NCBI GenBank assembly: GCA_947450695.1 | Contig: CANFWV010000024.1 | Coordinates: 1-45,291, forward strand | DNA from: Comamonadaceae bacterium | GTDB taxonomy: Bacteria; Pseudomonadota; Gammaproteobacteria; Burkholderiales; Burkholderiaceae_C | Length of the DNA stretch: 45,291 nt | Direction of reading: 5' to 3' | In this document: positions 25,401-33,883 of the stretch, piece after piece | Position numbering within the stretch: the first letter of the stretch is position 1 | Layout of the letters: the number at the start of each line of letters is the position of its first letter | Program-made: the position numbers and the translations under genes | The notes under the pieces: generated by a model | Seen by the model: only the letters and a program-made list of their open reading frames with translations | What the model was told of the DNA's origin: nothing | The model's database searches: none

Positions 25401-26654
25401 TCACGCCAGATGCAGCAGGTCGCGATCCAATGCGGACACGCTGCTGGCACCAACGTACGCCATGACACGGTCAATCTCGTCCTTGTAGATCTGCAGTGCC
25501 AGGCGGGCGCCGGGCTCGCCATCGCAAGCCACACCCCACAAAGGGCCGCGCCCCACCAGCGCACCCTTGGCGCCCATGGCGATGGCTTTGACCACGTCGC
25601 TGCCACGGCTCATGCCGCCGTCAACCCAGACGTCCATGCGCTTGGTCAGCGTGTCGATGATTTCAGGCAGTACCGTGAAAGGCGGCACAGAAGCATCCAG
25701 ATTCCGTCCTCCATGGTTTGACACGACGATGGCATCAGCCCCGCATTCATAAGCCCGAACCGCGTCATCGGCGCGCAAGATGCCTTTGACAATCAGTGGC
25801 CCATTCCATTTTTTTCGAAGCTGCCGCAAGTCATCCCAATTGAGCGAGTCACATTTGAACGGCGTTTGCGCCTCGTCTAAACGCACGCGCATGCTGGCCG
25901 GGTAGTTTTCAAGCGCAGGGACGCCCGAACGCATCAAATAACGCGCCAGCACATTCAAAAACCAGCGGGGATGCACGGCAACATCCAACACATTTCGACG
26001 TGAAATACGCATGGGCAGCGAAAAGCCGTTGTGTTTGTTGTACTCGCGATTGGGAGAGACCGGTGTGTCCGCGGTGACGATCAAAGCCTCATACCCAGAG
26101 GCCTTGGCACGGTCGACGAGCTCCATTGACAAATTACGGTCAGACCACATGTAAAGCTGAAACCACAAGCGCCCACCTGCCTCAGCGGCCACTCGCTCCA
26201 TGGAGACGATAGACGCTGTCGACAAGATGAAGGGCACGCCCATGTTTTCAGCGGCCTTAGCCACTTCGATCTCGCCGTCAAACCACAATAGGCCGGCGGC
26301 CCCGGTGGGCGCCACCGCCAAAGGCATCGCGCTGGGTTTGCCAAAAAACTCGGTGTTGATGGTGCGCGCTGATACGTCGACAAACACATGCGGGCGAAAC
26401 ATCACGCGGTCCAGTGCGGCCCGCAAGGTGCAGAGCGCCAACTCATTTTCAGTGCCTCTGTCGACAAATTCGAACAGTCCTTTAGGCAAAATTTTGCGCG
26501 CCTGCTGTCGCAAGTCTGCCAAGTTATACGCCTCCAGCGACGACTTCGCGGGGACTTGACGAGGCGAAGGACCAGCTGTCAAGTGGCCGTTATTTAACGC
26601 ATGCGTTTGCACAAATTCTCCGGTTCGGTACGCCGCTCCTTGCAAAAATTTCAC
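25401..26654 (-). CDS. FMN-dependent L-2-hydroxyacid dehydrogenase (LldD/glycolate oxidase family)
   Basis: 417 residues, with an extra N-terminal stretch of about 40 residues before the conserved core. FMN and catalytic motifs are SNHGGRNLD (active-site His and Arg), VTADTPVSPNRE and a phosphate-binding DGGMSRGSDVVKAIAMGAKG. Members oxidise L-lactate, glycolate, mandelate or related L-2-hydroxy acids to 2-oxo acids, passing electrons to O2 or to quinones. No long hydrophobic membrane loop is obvious. It is divergent from a Bug gene across a 169-bp spacer that holds the candidate FadR operator, and it heads the regulator gene on its own strand. Confidence 0.88.
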   Translation of the reverse strand: MKFLQGAAYRTGEFVQTHALNNGHLTAGPSPRQVPAKSSLEAYNLADLRQQARKILPKGLFEFVDRGTENELALCTLRAALDRVMFRPHVFVDVSARTINTEFFGKPSAMPLAVAPTGAAGLLWFDGEIEVAKAAENMGVPFILSTASIVSMERVAAEAGGRLWFQLYMWSDRNLSMELVDRAKASGYEALIVTADTPVSPNREYNKHNGFSLPMRISRRNVLDVAVHPRWFLNVLARYLMRSGVPALENYPASMRVRLDEAQTPFKCDSLNWDDLRQLRKKWNGPLIVKGILRADDAVRAYECGADAIVVSNHGGRNLDASVPPFTVLPEIIDTLTKRMDVWVDGGMSRGSDVVKAIAMGAKGALVGRGPLWGVACDGEPGARLALQIYKDEIDRVMAYVGASSVSALDRDLLHLA

Positions 26655-26691
26655 TAAAAGTCAGCATTATTGATGCTAACCCGCTTGCTTC

Positions 26692-26711
26692 TAATTGTCT
26701 ACCTGTTAGAC
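26692..26711. promoter_or_regulatory. Candidate FadR-family operator, site 1
   Basis: TAATTGTCTACCT (26692-26704) is followed by a palindrome GTCTACCTGTTAGAC (26697-26711, 5-bp arms). It lies in the divergent spacer between the FMN dehydrogenase and the Bug gene. The same 13 bases occur inverted at 30297-30309, and a variant at 28911-28922. The core TTGT-CT-AC resembles the t.GT...AC.a pattern of FadR-type regulators, one of which is encoded 1.4 kb away. Confidence 0.5.
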
Positions 26712-26823
26712 TTTTTTCGCGTTACTACAGACTCGAGAAACTCCCTAATCAAGGGACACACAAGGTTAATCTTCACCCGTTAATACGCTGTCGAGACCTG
26801 CAGGCAGCGCCTCTGGAGACAAC

Positions 26824-27852
26824 ATGAAACACTCGCCGTTCAACGCCATGAAGGCAACGACCGAAGCCCCAAAGAGGCGACAGCTGAGTCGCTGGATGAC
26901 CGCAGCAAGTGCCGGTGCCATGCTTGCGCTGAGCACGCTGGTACAAGCACAGGGCGCCTTCCCCAATAAGCCCATCAAAATCGTGGTGCCTTACTCGACT
27001 GGCACTGGCAGTGACACACTGGCCCGCACGATTGGGCAAAACATCACCGAAAAAACGGGTCATCCGGTCATCATTGAAAATCGAGAAGGTGCCGGCAGCC
27101 TGATTGGCACACTCGCCGTGGCCAAGGCAGCACCTGACGGTTACACCATCTTGATGGCGGCCAACACGCTGGTGATCCTGCCCAGCCAGAAGCTCACTCC
27201 ACCCTACAACCCAGTCACCGACTTTTCACCCATCGTCAAAGTCGCAGCCATTCCGCTGGTACTCGCGGCCACCCCCAGCCTGAAGATCAACACCGTCAAG
27301 GACCTGATCGCCTACGCCAAAGCCAATCCCGGAAAACTCAACTACGGCACCTCCGGCCCAGGCCCTTCGCAAAATGAAATGGAACTGTTCAAGCAGGCCG
27401 TGGGCATCGACGTTGTCGAAATCCCCTACAAAAATACGGCTCAGGCCATGACCGACCTGATTGGCGGGCAACTCACCCTGTTCCCCGCCGTCGGCCCGCT
27501 GGTGTTGCAACACCTTAAGTCTGGTCGCGCCAAAGGTATCGCGATCTTCGACAAGCAGCGCTCGCCGCAAATGCCAGACGTGCCGGCTATGACCGAAGAA
27601 GTCAGCGTGCCCGGCTACGTTGCCACGCCCGTTTGGTATGGCTTTGTGGCTCCGGCCAAAACACCGCCGGACATCGTTGCTGCGCTGGGCACCATGATTC
27701 AAAATGCCATGGCCTCGCCGGAAGTCAATGCACGACTGGTCTCACTCGGCGCCCAGCTTCTGCCGGCGACGACTGAGCAATTCAAACTTGAAATCAAGAA
27801 CGAATACGAGAAGTCATCCAATCTGGCCAAGACCTTAGGCACGGCTAAGTAA
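26824..27852 (+). CDS. Bug/TctC-family substrate-binding protein (paralogue of the one at 33884)
   Basis: 342 residues; GGAG lies five bases before the ATG. A long basic N-region leads to the signal hydrophobic stretch ending LVQAQG. Bug motifs are PIKIVVPYSTGTGSDTLART, NREGAGSLIGTL and KAAPDGYTIL. It aligns almost without gaps to the Bug protein at 33884-34903, sharing long identical blocks such as AQNITEKTG-like and TPSLKIN segments, so the two arose by duplication. It is the first gene of the rightward part of the island and is divergent from the FMN dehydrogenase gene, with the candidate operator between. Confidence 0.92.
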   Translation: MKHSPFNAMKATTEAPKRRQLSRWMTAASAGAMLALSTLVQAQGAFPNKPIKIVVPYSTGTGSDTLARTIGQNITEKTGHPVIIENREGAGSLIGTLAVAKAAPDGYTILMAANTLVILPSQKLTPPYNPVTDFSPIVKVAAIPLVLAATPSLKINTVKDLIAYAKANPGKLNYGTSGPGPSQNEMELFKQAVGIDVVEIPYKNTAQAMTDLIGGQLTLFPAVGPLVLQHLKSGRAKGIAIFDKQRSPQMPDVPAMTEEVSVPGYVATPVWYGFVAPAKTPPDIVAALGTMIQNAMASPEVNARLVSLGAQLLPATTEQFKLEIKNEYEKSSNLAKTLGTAK

Positions 27853-27952
27853 GAGTTGGAACTACGTAGAATTCTCTGATGATTTATCAAAGCGCCTCAC
27901 GCGTTTTCCAAATACGTTCGCATTCCGCAGATAGACCTTGAATCATGTGACC

Positions 27953-28876
27953 ATGGCTAATAAATACGCATTGCCGCCTGGTGTGCAGGTGATTGAACGG
28001 GGCTGGTTGTCAGCCAACATGGTGATCGCCACAGGCCCATACAACGCAGCGGTCATCGACAGCGGCTATTGCACGCACTCAGCGCAGACCGTTGCGTTGG
28101 TGCAAGCGGCACTGGCTGACGCACCGCTCAACTACTTGTTGAACACCCACTTGCACAGCGACCATTGCGGAGGTAACGCCGCATTGCAAGCGAACTATCC
28201 GCTGGTGCAAACACTGATTCCACCCGGTCATGCCTCTGCCATAAAAGACTGGGATCCCGTCACACTGAGTCACGTGCCCACTGGCCAACAATGTCCTCGG
28301 TTTGTCTATCAAGGCCTGCTCATTCCAGGCCAAGAGATTCAGCTCGGCGAGCACACTTGGCAAATCCATGCGGCACCGGGCCATGACCCAAACGCCGTAA
28401 TCCTCTTCGAATCGGTGTCTCGAACGCTCATCTCCGCTGATGCACTGTGGGAAAACGGTTTCGGTGTCGTCTTCCCCGAGTTGGAAGGCGATGACGCTTT
28501 TGAGGCGGTGGGCGCAACGCTGAACCTGATTGCACAGCTCGCGCCCATCACGGTGATCCCTGGACACGGCAGGGTGTTTCCTTATTCAGAAACTGTTCTC
28601 GAGCGTGCACGGACGCGATTGGACGCGTTCGCAGCCAATCCGATCAAGCACGCCCGCCACGCAGCCAAGGTTTTGCTCAAATTTAAATTGCTTGAGGTGC
28701 AACAACAAGACATTCAAGTGTTCCGTGACTGGGCGCTCGGCACGCCTTATTTTGAGCTGGTTCGAAGTCGCTTTTTTGCGTCTGTGCCGGCTTTTGATTG
28801 GCTAGACACCCTGATCGATGAGTTGCAGCACTCCGGTGCAGCCCGTCGCGAAGGCACTGACCTAGTCAATGCCTGA
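27953..28876 (+). CDS. Metallo-beta-lactamase-fold hydrolase
   Basis: 307 residues from the ATG at 27953; a TTG at 27938 is in frame. The dinuclear metal motif NTHLHSDHCGG gives HxHxDH, followed by AAPGHDPNA, an ISADALWENG aspartate block and the final PGHG histidine. This is the hydroxyacylglutathione-hydrolase-like branch of the superfamily. There is no signal peptide, so it is cytoplasmic. In a CoA-based pathway it may act as a thioesterase or lactonase; this is inferred from its neighbours only. It lies 100 bp after the Bug gene. Confidence 0.83.
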   Translation: MANKYALPPGVQVIERGWLSANMVIATGPYNAAVIDSGYCTHSAQTVALVQAALADAPLNYLLNTHLHSDHCGGNAALQANYPLVQTLIPPGHASAIKDWDPVTLSHVPTGQQCPRFVYQGLLIPGQEIQLGEHTWQIHAAPGHDPNAVILFESVSRTLISADALWENGFGVVFPELEGDDAFEAVGATLNLIAQLAPITVIPGHGRVFPYSETVLERARTRLDAFAANPIKHARHAAKVLLKFKLLEVQQQDIQVFRDWALGTPYFELVRSRFFASVPAFDWLDTLIDELQHSGAARREGTDLVNA

Positions 28877-28910
28877 ATCTACAGTTTTTAATTTACCTAA
28901 AATTTTTAAT

Positions 28911-28922
28911 GAGTTATACAAT
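28911..28922. promoter_or_regulatory. Candidate FadR-family operator, site 3
   Basis: GAGTTATACAAT, read on the minus strand as ATTGTATAACTC, agrees with the ATTGTMTAMCT consensus drawn from the sites at 26692 and 30297. It lies 37 bp upstream of the first CoA-transferase gene. Two of 11 core positions differ from the other sites. Confidence 0.4.
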
Positions 28923-28958
28923 AAGAATTGAGACAAAAACACGGAAATAAATTCCAAC

Positions 28959-30218
28959 ATGACACCCACAACAGAGACAGAACAACACCCAGTCGCGGAC
29001 AAGGTCAGGTCTGTTTCTGCCCTTCAAGGGGTACGGGTGATCGAACTCGGAACCTTTCTGTCTGCACCTTTCGCAGCGACCCTGCTAGCAGACTTTGGTG
29101 CGGATGTTCTCAAGATAGAGCTGCCCAATGAAGGTGACCCGATGCGCACGCTAGGCTCTTTTCCGGAAGGTGGCGATACGAGCTATTGGTGGTCTTCGAT
29201 TGGGCGTAATAAACGCTCCGTAGCGCTCGACATTCGCACACCAGAGGGGCGCGAAATCCTTGGGCGATTGGTGGAGACGGCGGACATACTGATCGAGAAC
29301 TTTCGCCCGGGCACGCTGAACCGCTGGGGTATCACGCCCGAATGGCTCAAGGCAAGGCGCAAAGACATCATCGTGGTGCACATCAGCGGCTACGGCCAAG
29401 ATGGCCCATGGCGCGACGTACCAGGCTTCGACCGCAATGCACAAGCCTTCTCCGGACTGGCCTACCTCACAGGCGAAAAAGACACAGCACCGCAACAGGC
29501 CGGCCTGCCAGTGTGCGATTTCAATGCAGGTTTGTGGGCGGCCTTCGGTGCCGTCACAGCGATGCTCGGCAAAGTGATGCACAAAGACAGTGTCGGCAAC
29601 GACATTGATTTGGCGCTGTATGAAACCATGATTCCTTTCTTGAAGGACATCCCCATGCGTTACAGCCGTGAAGGCAAGGTGACGGAGCGCACGGGCAATA
29701 CACCAGACTATGTTTCGCCAGGCGGGGCTTATCTGACGGGCAGCAAAGAATGGATATTTGTCAGTGGCACAGGTGACAGGGTCTTCACGCGACTGATGGC
29801 CGTTGTCGGGCGCCCGGACATGCCTGACATGCCGATGTTCAAACTGAATAAAGACCGCGTGACGCATCGCAAGCTCATCGACGACGTCATCAACACTTGG
29901 ATGCAACAACGCAGCACCGACGAAGTCATCCAAGCGTTCCAAGATGCCGATGTACCAGCGGTCAAGATCCAAAGCATCGCCGACTTGATGAATCACCCGC
30001 AGGTTCTGTCGCGGGGTAACTTCGTGGACATCCCGGACAGCGACCGCGGAGATGTCTGCCTAACAGCTCCCGTGCCGCGCTTATCTCGCATGCCAGGCAT
30101 GCTCCGTTGGCCGGGTCAGCGCTTGGGCGAGTCCACCGAAGCCGTGCTTCAGGGCGAACTGCAATTGCCAGACGGGGTGATGGCGGATCTGCGCAGCCGC
30201 GGCATCGTTGGCCGCTGA
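28959..30218 (+). CDS. Class III CoA-transferase (CaiB/BaiF family)
   Basis: 419 residues. Family features are GVRVIELGTFLSAPFAATLL at about 24-43, the NKRSVALD block, HISGYGQDGPW (141-151) and the probable catalytic aspartate D187 in PVCDFNAG, which forms the acyl anhydride with the substrate. It would move CoA between acids, for example from succinyl-CoA to an imported dicarboxylate or branched acid, in the cytoplasm. Unlike the racemase-like relative at 32650 it keeps the transferase Asp and lacks the racemase His-Asp pair. It is probably the activating enzyme of the pathway. Confidence 0.88.
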   Translation: MTPTTETEQHPVADKVRSVSALQGVRVIELGTFLSAPFAATLLADFGADVLKIELPNEGDPMRTLGSFPEGGDTSYWWSSIGRNKRSVALDIRTPEGREILGRLVETADILIENFRPGTLNRWGITPEWLKARRKDIIVVHISGYGQDGPWRDVPGFDRNAQAFSGLAYLTGEKDTAPQQAGLPVCDFNAGLWAAFGAVTAMLGKVMHKDSVGNDIDLALYETMIPFLKDIPMRYSREGKVTERTGNTPDYVSPGGAYLTGSKEWIFVSGTGDRVFTRLMAVVGRPDMPDMPMFKLNKDRVTHRKLIDDVINTWMQQRSTDEVIQAFQDADVPAVKIQSIADLMNHPQVLSRGNFVDIPDSDRGDVCLTAPVPRLSRMPGMLRWPGQRLGESTEAVLQGELQLPDGVMADLRSRGIVGR

Positions 30219-30296
30219 GCTACCCCACTCTTTAGACATTAACTGACGGTGGGATTGCAAAGAATAGTTGACGGCATGACCCGCCAAAAACATAAT

Positions 30297-30309
30297 AGGT
30301 AGACAATTA
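30297..30309. promoter_or_regulatory. Candidate FadR-family operator, site 2
   Basis: AGGTAGACAATTA is the exact reverse complement of 26692-26704. It lies about 50 bp upstream of the GTG start of the lyase gene, in the 140-bp gap after the CoA-transferase gene, where a promoter for lyase, acyl-CoA dehydrogenase and racemase genes could sit. Confidence 0.45.
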
Positions 30310-30358
30310 AAACTTGCGTGTTGCAGTCGATTTAACAACGCCAGCCGGGAGTACATCT

Positions 30359-31474
30359 GTGAATTGGCCAACGGTTATTTACAACGAAGAAGTGATGCGA
30401 GAAGGCTTCGGCATCGAAGATGTGGGCATCCCTTTACAAGCCCGGATTGACTTCCTCGACGCACTGTCTGAGACGGGCCTCAAGCGCATCACGTTGGGTG
30501 CTTTTGTCAGCGCCAAGTTTGTGCCGCAAATGGCCTGCTTTGTGGAGTTGCTCGACAAGTTTCACCCCAAACCCGGTGTGATGTACCTGCCCTACATTCA
30601 CAACCAAAAAGCCCGCAAACTCGCCGAGCAACACGCCCCGCCATTGACGGTTGAAGAAGATATCTTCACGGTGTTTCTAGACATCTGTGATGTGCACCAG
30701 CGCCGTAACGTCAACCGTTCAATCGAGCAGATCATGGACGCTTGGCCAAAGGCCATTCAAGATGCCCGGGCACGCGGCATCCGAAAAGCCAGGATCGGCA
30801 TCGGTTCCGCTTGGGGCTCTAACTTCATGGGAAAGTTTTCCAAGCGCTACCGCTTTTCATTTCTCGAAAAGCAGATCGCCTTGCTCAGCGATGCCGGTAT
30901 TGCCATTGAAGAAATTGGCTTGCATGACTCACAAAGTTGGTGCTTGCCGCACGAGATGGAAGAAGACTTGGCGGAAATCAAACGCCGCTGGCCCGTCGTG
31001 CATCAGTTTCAACTGCACATGCACAACGCACGCGGCATGGCATTGCCGTCCATCTATGCCGCTTTGCGAACGCTTGACAAGTCCGACACGCTAATTCTTG
31101 AAGGCACGCTGGGAGGCATTGGCGGCGGTCAATTCGGAGGCAATGGCCGGGCCTCAGGCATGGCCGCCACCGAAGACGTCATGCACATGCTTGAGGGCAT
31201 GGGCATCGATACCGGCGTTGATCTGGACAAGATCATCGACTGTGTGTGGATGCTCGAAAAAATTATTGGCAGACCGGCTTACGGTTATGTCGCCAAGGCA
31301 GGTCCCCGCCCCACCAAGCCTGAGGACTTTTACGACCCCAACATGCCCGGCATCGAAAGTCTCGAAGCCGTGAAGCACTTCAAGTTTGGGTCACAAGCCT
31401 ATGCCCATGAAGGTTCTTTCCCATGGACCCAGCCCATCACAGGCCCGTATTTCAAAACCAACGACATCAACTAA
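30359..31474 (+). CDS. HMG-CoA-lyase/pyruvate-carboxyltransferase-family enzyme
   Basis: 371 residues from a GTG at 30359 with GGGAG seven bases upstream; a TTG at 30314 would add 15 residues. The DRE-TIM barrel is recognised from the early acidic motif YNEEVMREGF (in place of DTTLRDG), the metal-binding HMHNARG, and the glycine-rich GTLGGIGGGQFGGNGRASG before ATED. The Gly-rich loop matches HMG-CoA lyase more than 2-isopropylmalate synthase. It probably cleaves a 3-hydroxy-acyl-CoA to an acyl-CoA and an oxo acid. The divergent N-terminal motif makes the exact substrate uncertain. Next gene follows after 24 bp. Confidence 0.78.
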   Translation: MNWPTVIYNEEVMREGFGIEDVGIPLQARIDFLDALSETGLKRITLGAFVSAKFVPQMACFVELLDKFHPKPGVMYLPYIHNQKARKLAEQHAPPLTVEEDIFTVFLDICDVHQRRNVNRSIEQIMDAWPKAIQDARARGIRKARIGIGSAWGSNFMGKFSKRYRFSFLEKQIALLSDAGIAIEEIGLHDSQSWCLPHEMEEDLAEIKRRWPVVHQFQLHMHNARGMALPSIYAALRTLDKSDTLILEGTLGGIGGGQFGGNGRASGMAATEDVMHMLEGMGIDTGVDLDKIIDCVWMLEKIIGRPAYGYVAKAGPRPTKPEDFYDPNMPGIESLEAVKHFKFGSQAYAHEGSFPWTQPITGPYFKTNDIN

Positions 31475-31498
31475 ACCGTCAACACAAGGAGAAGATAA

Positions 31499-32644
31499 AT
31501 GAACTTCGATTTAACTGAAGATCAAGTGGCCATTCGCGACTCGGTGCGCAAATACGCAGAGGCCGAACTGATGCCCAACTACCAGCGTTGGGACCGGACG
31601 GGTGAGTTCTTGTCCAAGGACTTCATCGACAAACTCGTCAACATGGGGTTGCTGCGCCTGCGTCTGCCTGAAGCTTACGGCGGTCAGGGCTACTCCTTTG
31701 TGGACTGCGGCATTGTGTGTGAAGAAATTGGCCGCTGCGACCACCAGATTCGATACATCATCTCTAACGCCATCCACTTGGGCGAGATGGCGTCCTCCAT
31801 GCACCCCGACCTGCAAGCCGAGTGGATTCCCCGCATTGCGAATGGCGAGATGATGTCGCTGGCCTTCACTGAACCACGCGGTGGCGCAGATGCAGGCAAC
31901 ATCACGACCAAGGCAGTCAAAGACGGTGACGACTACATTCTGAACGGCGAGAAAACCAGCATCACCTTCACGGGCGTTTCAAAAGTGGTGTTTGTTTCGG
32001 CACGTACCGGAGGCCCCGGACCCCGCGGCTTGTCGTTTTTCCTGGTGCCAACCGACACGCCCGGCGTCTCGACGTCCAACTTCGAACGCATGGGCCAACG
32101 ACTAGACCGCGGCGGCAGTTTCTTTTTCGACAATGTGCGTATCCCTGCGCGCAACATGATCGGCAAAGAAAACGAAGGTTTCATCTGGGCCATGACCATC
32201 ATTGGCTACAACCGCAACTTCGTGCCGCTCGCCTGTATCGGCGCTGCACAGAAGTCGCTAGAAGAAACCATGGAATACCTCAAGACGCGCCAGATCATGG
32301 GGAAATCTGCATCCAAATGGCAGGGTGTCGCCAACGAACTGGCCACCGAAGCCACCAAGCTCGAAGCCGCACGTTTGCTGTGCTACCGCGCCCTGTCGCT
32401 GAAAGACCAAGGCAAGCGTCACGATGCGGAGTCATCCATGGCGAAATGGTGGGGCGTGAAGACCGCTAACGAAGTGCTTTACACCTGCATGCGGTTAAAC
32501 GGCCACTACGGCTGGGCCAAGGATTTGCCACATGAACAACGCCTGCGCGATTGCTTGGGGATGGAGTCCGCAGACGGACCACGTGAAGTCCACTTGGGCA
32601 TCATCGCCCGCGATTTGCTCGGCAAAGAATTTGCACCGTTCTAA
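31499..32644 (+). CDS. Acyl-CoA dehydrogenase family protein
   Basis: 381 residues, normal length, with AGGAG upstream. The three-domain FAD fold is supported by the N-terminal helical block, SLAFTEPRGGADAGN (the FAD/acyl contact region) and FFDNVRIPARNMIGKENEGF. Near the C-terminus, where many family members have the catalytic Glu in YEGT, the sequence reads ESADGPREVH, so Asp359 or Glu363 lies at or near that place. It should oxidise an acyl-CoA to the 2-enoyl-CoA with an electron-transfer flavoprotein. It sits five bases before the racemase-like gene and 24 bp after the lyase gene, clearly one operon. Confidence 0.87.
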   Translation: MNFDLTEDQVAIRDSVRKYAEAELMPNYQRWDRTGEFLSKDFIDKLVNMGLLRLRLPEAYGGQGYSFVDCGIVCEEIGRCDHQIRYIISNAIHLGEMASSMHPDLQAEWIPRIANGEMMSLAFTEPRGGADAGNITTKAVKDGDDYILNGEKTSITFTGVSKVVFVSARTGGPGPRGLSFFLVPTDTPGVSTSNFERMGQRLDRGGSFFFDNVRIPARNMIGKENEGFIWAMTIIGYNRNFVPLACIGAAQKSLEETMEYLKTRQIMGKSASKWQGVANELATEATKLEAARLLCYRALSLKDQGKRHDAESSMAKWWGVKTANEVLYTCMRLNGHYGWAKDLPHEQRLRDCLGMESADGPREVHLGIIARDLLGKEFAPF

Positions 32645-32649
32645 TTAAC

Positions 32650-33786
32650 ATGGGCCCTCTACATGGCTTGAAAGTCATCGAGCTGGCAAGCATTGGGCCC
32701 GGTCCAATGGCTGCCATGCTGTTAGCTGATCTGGGCGCGACAGTCTTGCGTATCGACCGAAAAGAACCCGCCTCCCTCGGGGTGCCGCGACCCATGCGTT
32801 TCGACCTGTTGTTGCGCAATCGACGCTCTGTGCCCGTCGACTTGAAGCACCCGCCATCGGTTGAATTTGTGCTGGACTTGATCGCGCGTTCAGATGTATT
32901 GATTGAGGGATTCAGACCGGGTGTCACTGAACGGCTAGGGCTGGGTCCCACTGTGTGTCTTAAAAAAAATCCAAAGCTCATTTATGGGCGCATCACGGGC
33001 TGGGGACAAGACGGCCCATTGGCGCAAACGGTCGGACACGACATCAACTACATCGCCCTCACGGGTGCGCTACACGCCATGGGGCGCGCTGGACAGCCAC
33101 CATCCGTGCCGATCAATTTAGTCGGTGATTTTGCCGGGGGTTCCCTGTACTTGGTCATGGGTATTTTGGCTGCGATGCATGAGATGAAATCCTCAGGACA
33201 AGGCCAAGTGGTCGATGCCGCTATCGTCGACGGCGTCGCGTCTTTGATGACGCAGCCTCATGGCACCTTTGCGGCGGGCATGATGACCACCGAACGCGGC
33301 ACCAACATCACGGATTCAGGCGCGCCGTTTTACGATGTGTACGAATGTGCTGACGGCCAATGGGTCTCTCTGGGTGCTGTTGAAAAGAAGTTTTACGCAC
33401 AAGCTTTGCAGATTTTGGGACTTGACGTGCTGCTCGCTGACCAATGGAAAAAAGAGACTTGGCCGGCCGTCAAAGTCAACATTGGAAAAAGGTTCAAGAC
33501 CAAGACCCGCGACGAGTGGACTCGCCTGTTCGAAGGGACTGAGTCTTGCTTTGCACCGGTGCTCACACTAGACGAAGCGCCTCAACATCCGCACCTTCAA
33601 GAGCGCGCCACCTATGTCGACGTTGACGGCGTCACACAACCGGCCCCAGCACCTCGATTTAGCCGAACAGTCCCGGCGACACCCCTGCCCTTCAGACCCT
33701 GGAATGCCGAGGACGCTGAAGACATTTTGAATCCATGGCTGAGTCCTGCAGACATCCTGACGGCCCAACAGAATGGCTATTTTTAA
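32650..33786 (+). CDS. Alpha-methylacyl-CoA racemase-like protein (CaiB/BaiF superfamily)
   Basis: 378 residues. The segment IGPGPMAAMLLADLGA near the N-terminus, and the pair His130 in GHDINYIALTGAL and Asp160 in NLVGDFAGG, match the catalytic His/Asp of alpha-methylacyl-CoA racemase rather than a CoA-transferase. It would interconvert the 2R and 2S epimers of a 2-methylacyl-CoA. That is useful before a stereospecific acyl-CoA dehydrogenase, whose gene ends five bases upstream. This is the strongest hint that the pathway substrate carries an alpha-methyl branch. Confidence 0.87.
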   Translation: MGPLHGLKVIELASIGPGPMAAMLLADLGATVLRIDRKEPASLGVPRPMRFDLLLRNRRSVPVDLKHPPSVEFVLDLIARSDVLIEGFRPGVTERLGLGPTVCLKKNPKLIYGRITGWGQDGPLAQTVGHDINYIALTGALHAMGRAGQPPSVPINLVGDFAGGSLYLVMGILAAMHEMKSSGQGQVVDAAIVDGVASLMTQPHGTFAAGMMTTERGTNITDSGAPFYDVYECADGQWVSLGAVEKKFYAQALQILGLDVLLADQWKKETWPAVKVNIGKRFKTKTRDEWTRLFEGTESCFAPVLTLDEAPQHPHLQERATYVDVDGVTQPAPAPRFSRTVPATPLPFRPWNAEDAEDILNPWLSPADILTAQQNGYF

Positions 33787-33883
33787 AAGGAATTTGCAGG
33801 TATTTTCGGATTTAGAGCGTGACGACATTTATAGCTTGGATGAAGTGATCTAACAGCGCCAAACAACCACCCGAGGAGACAAC

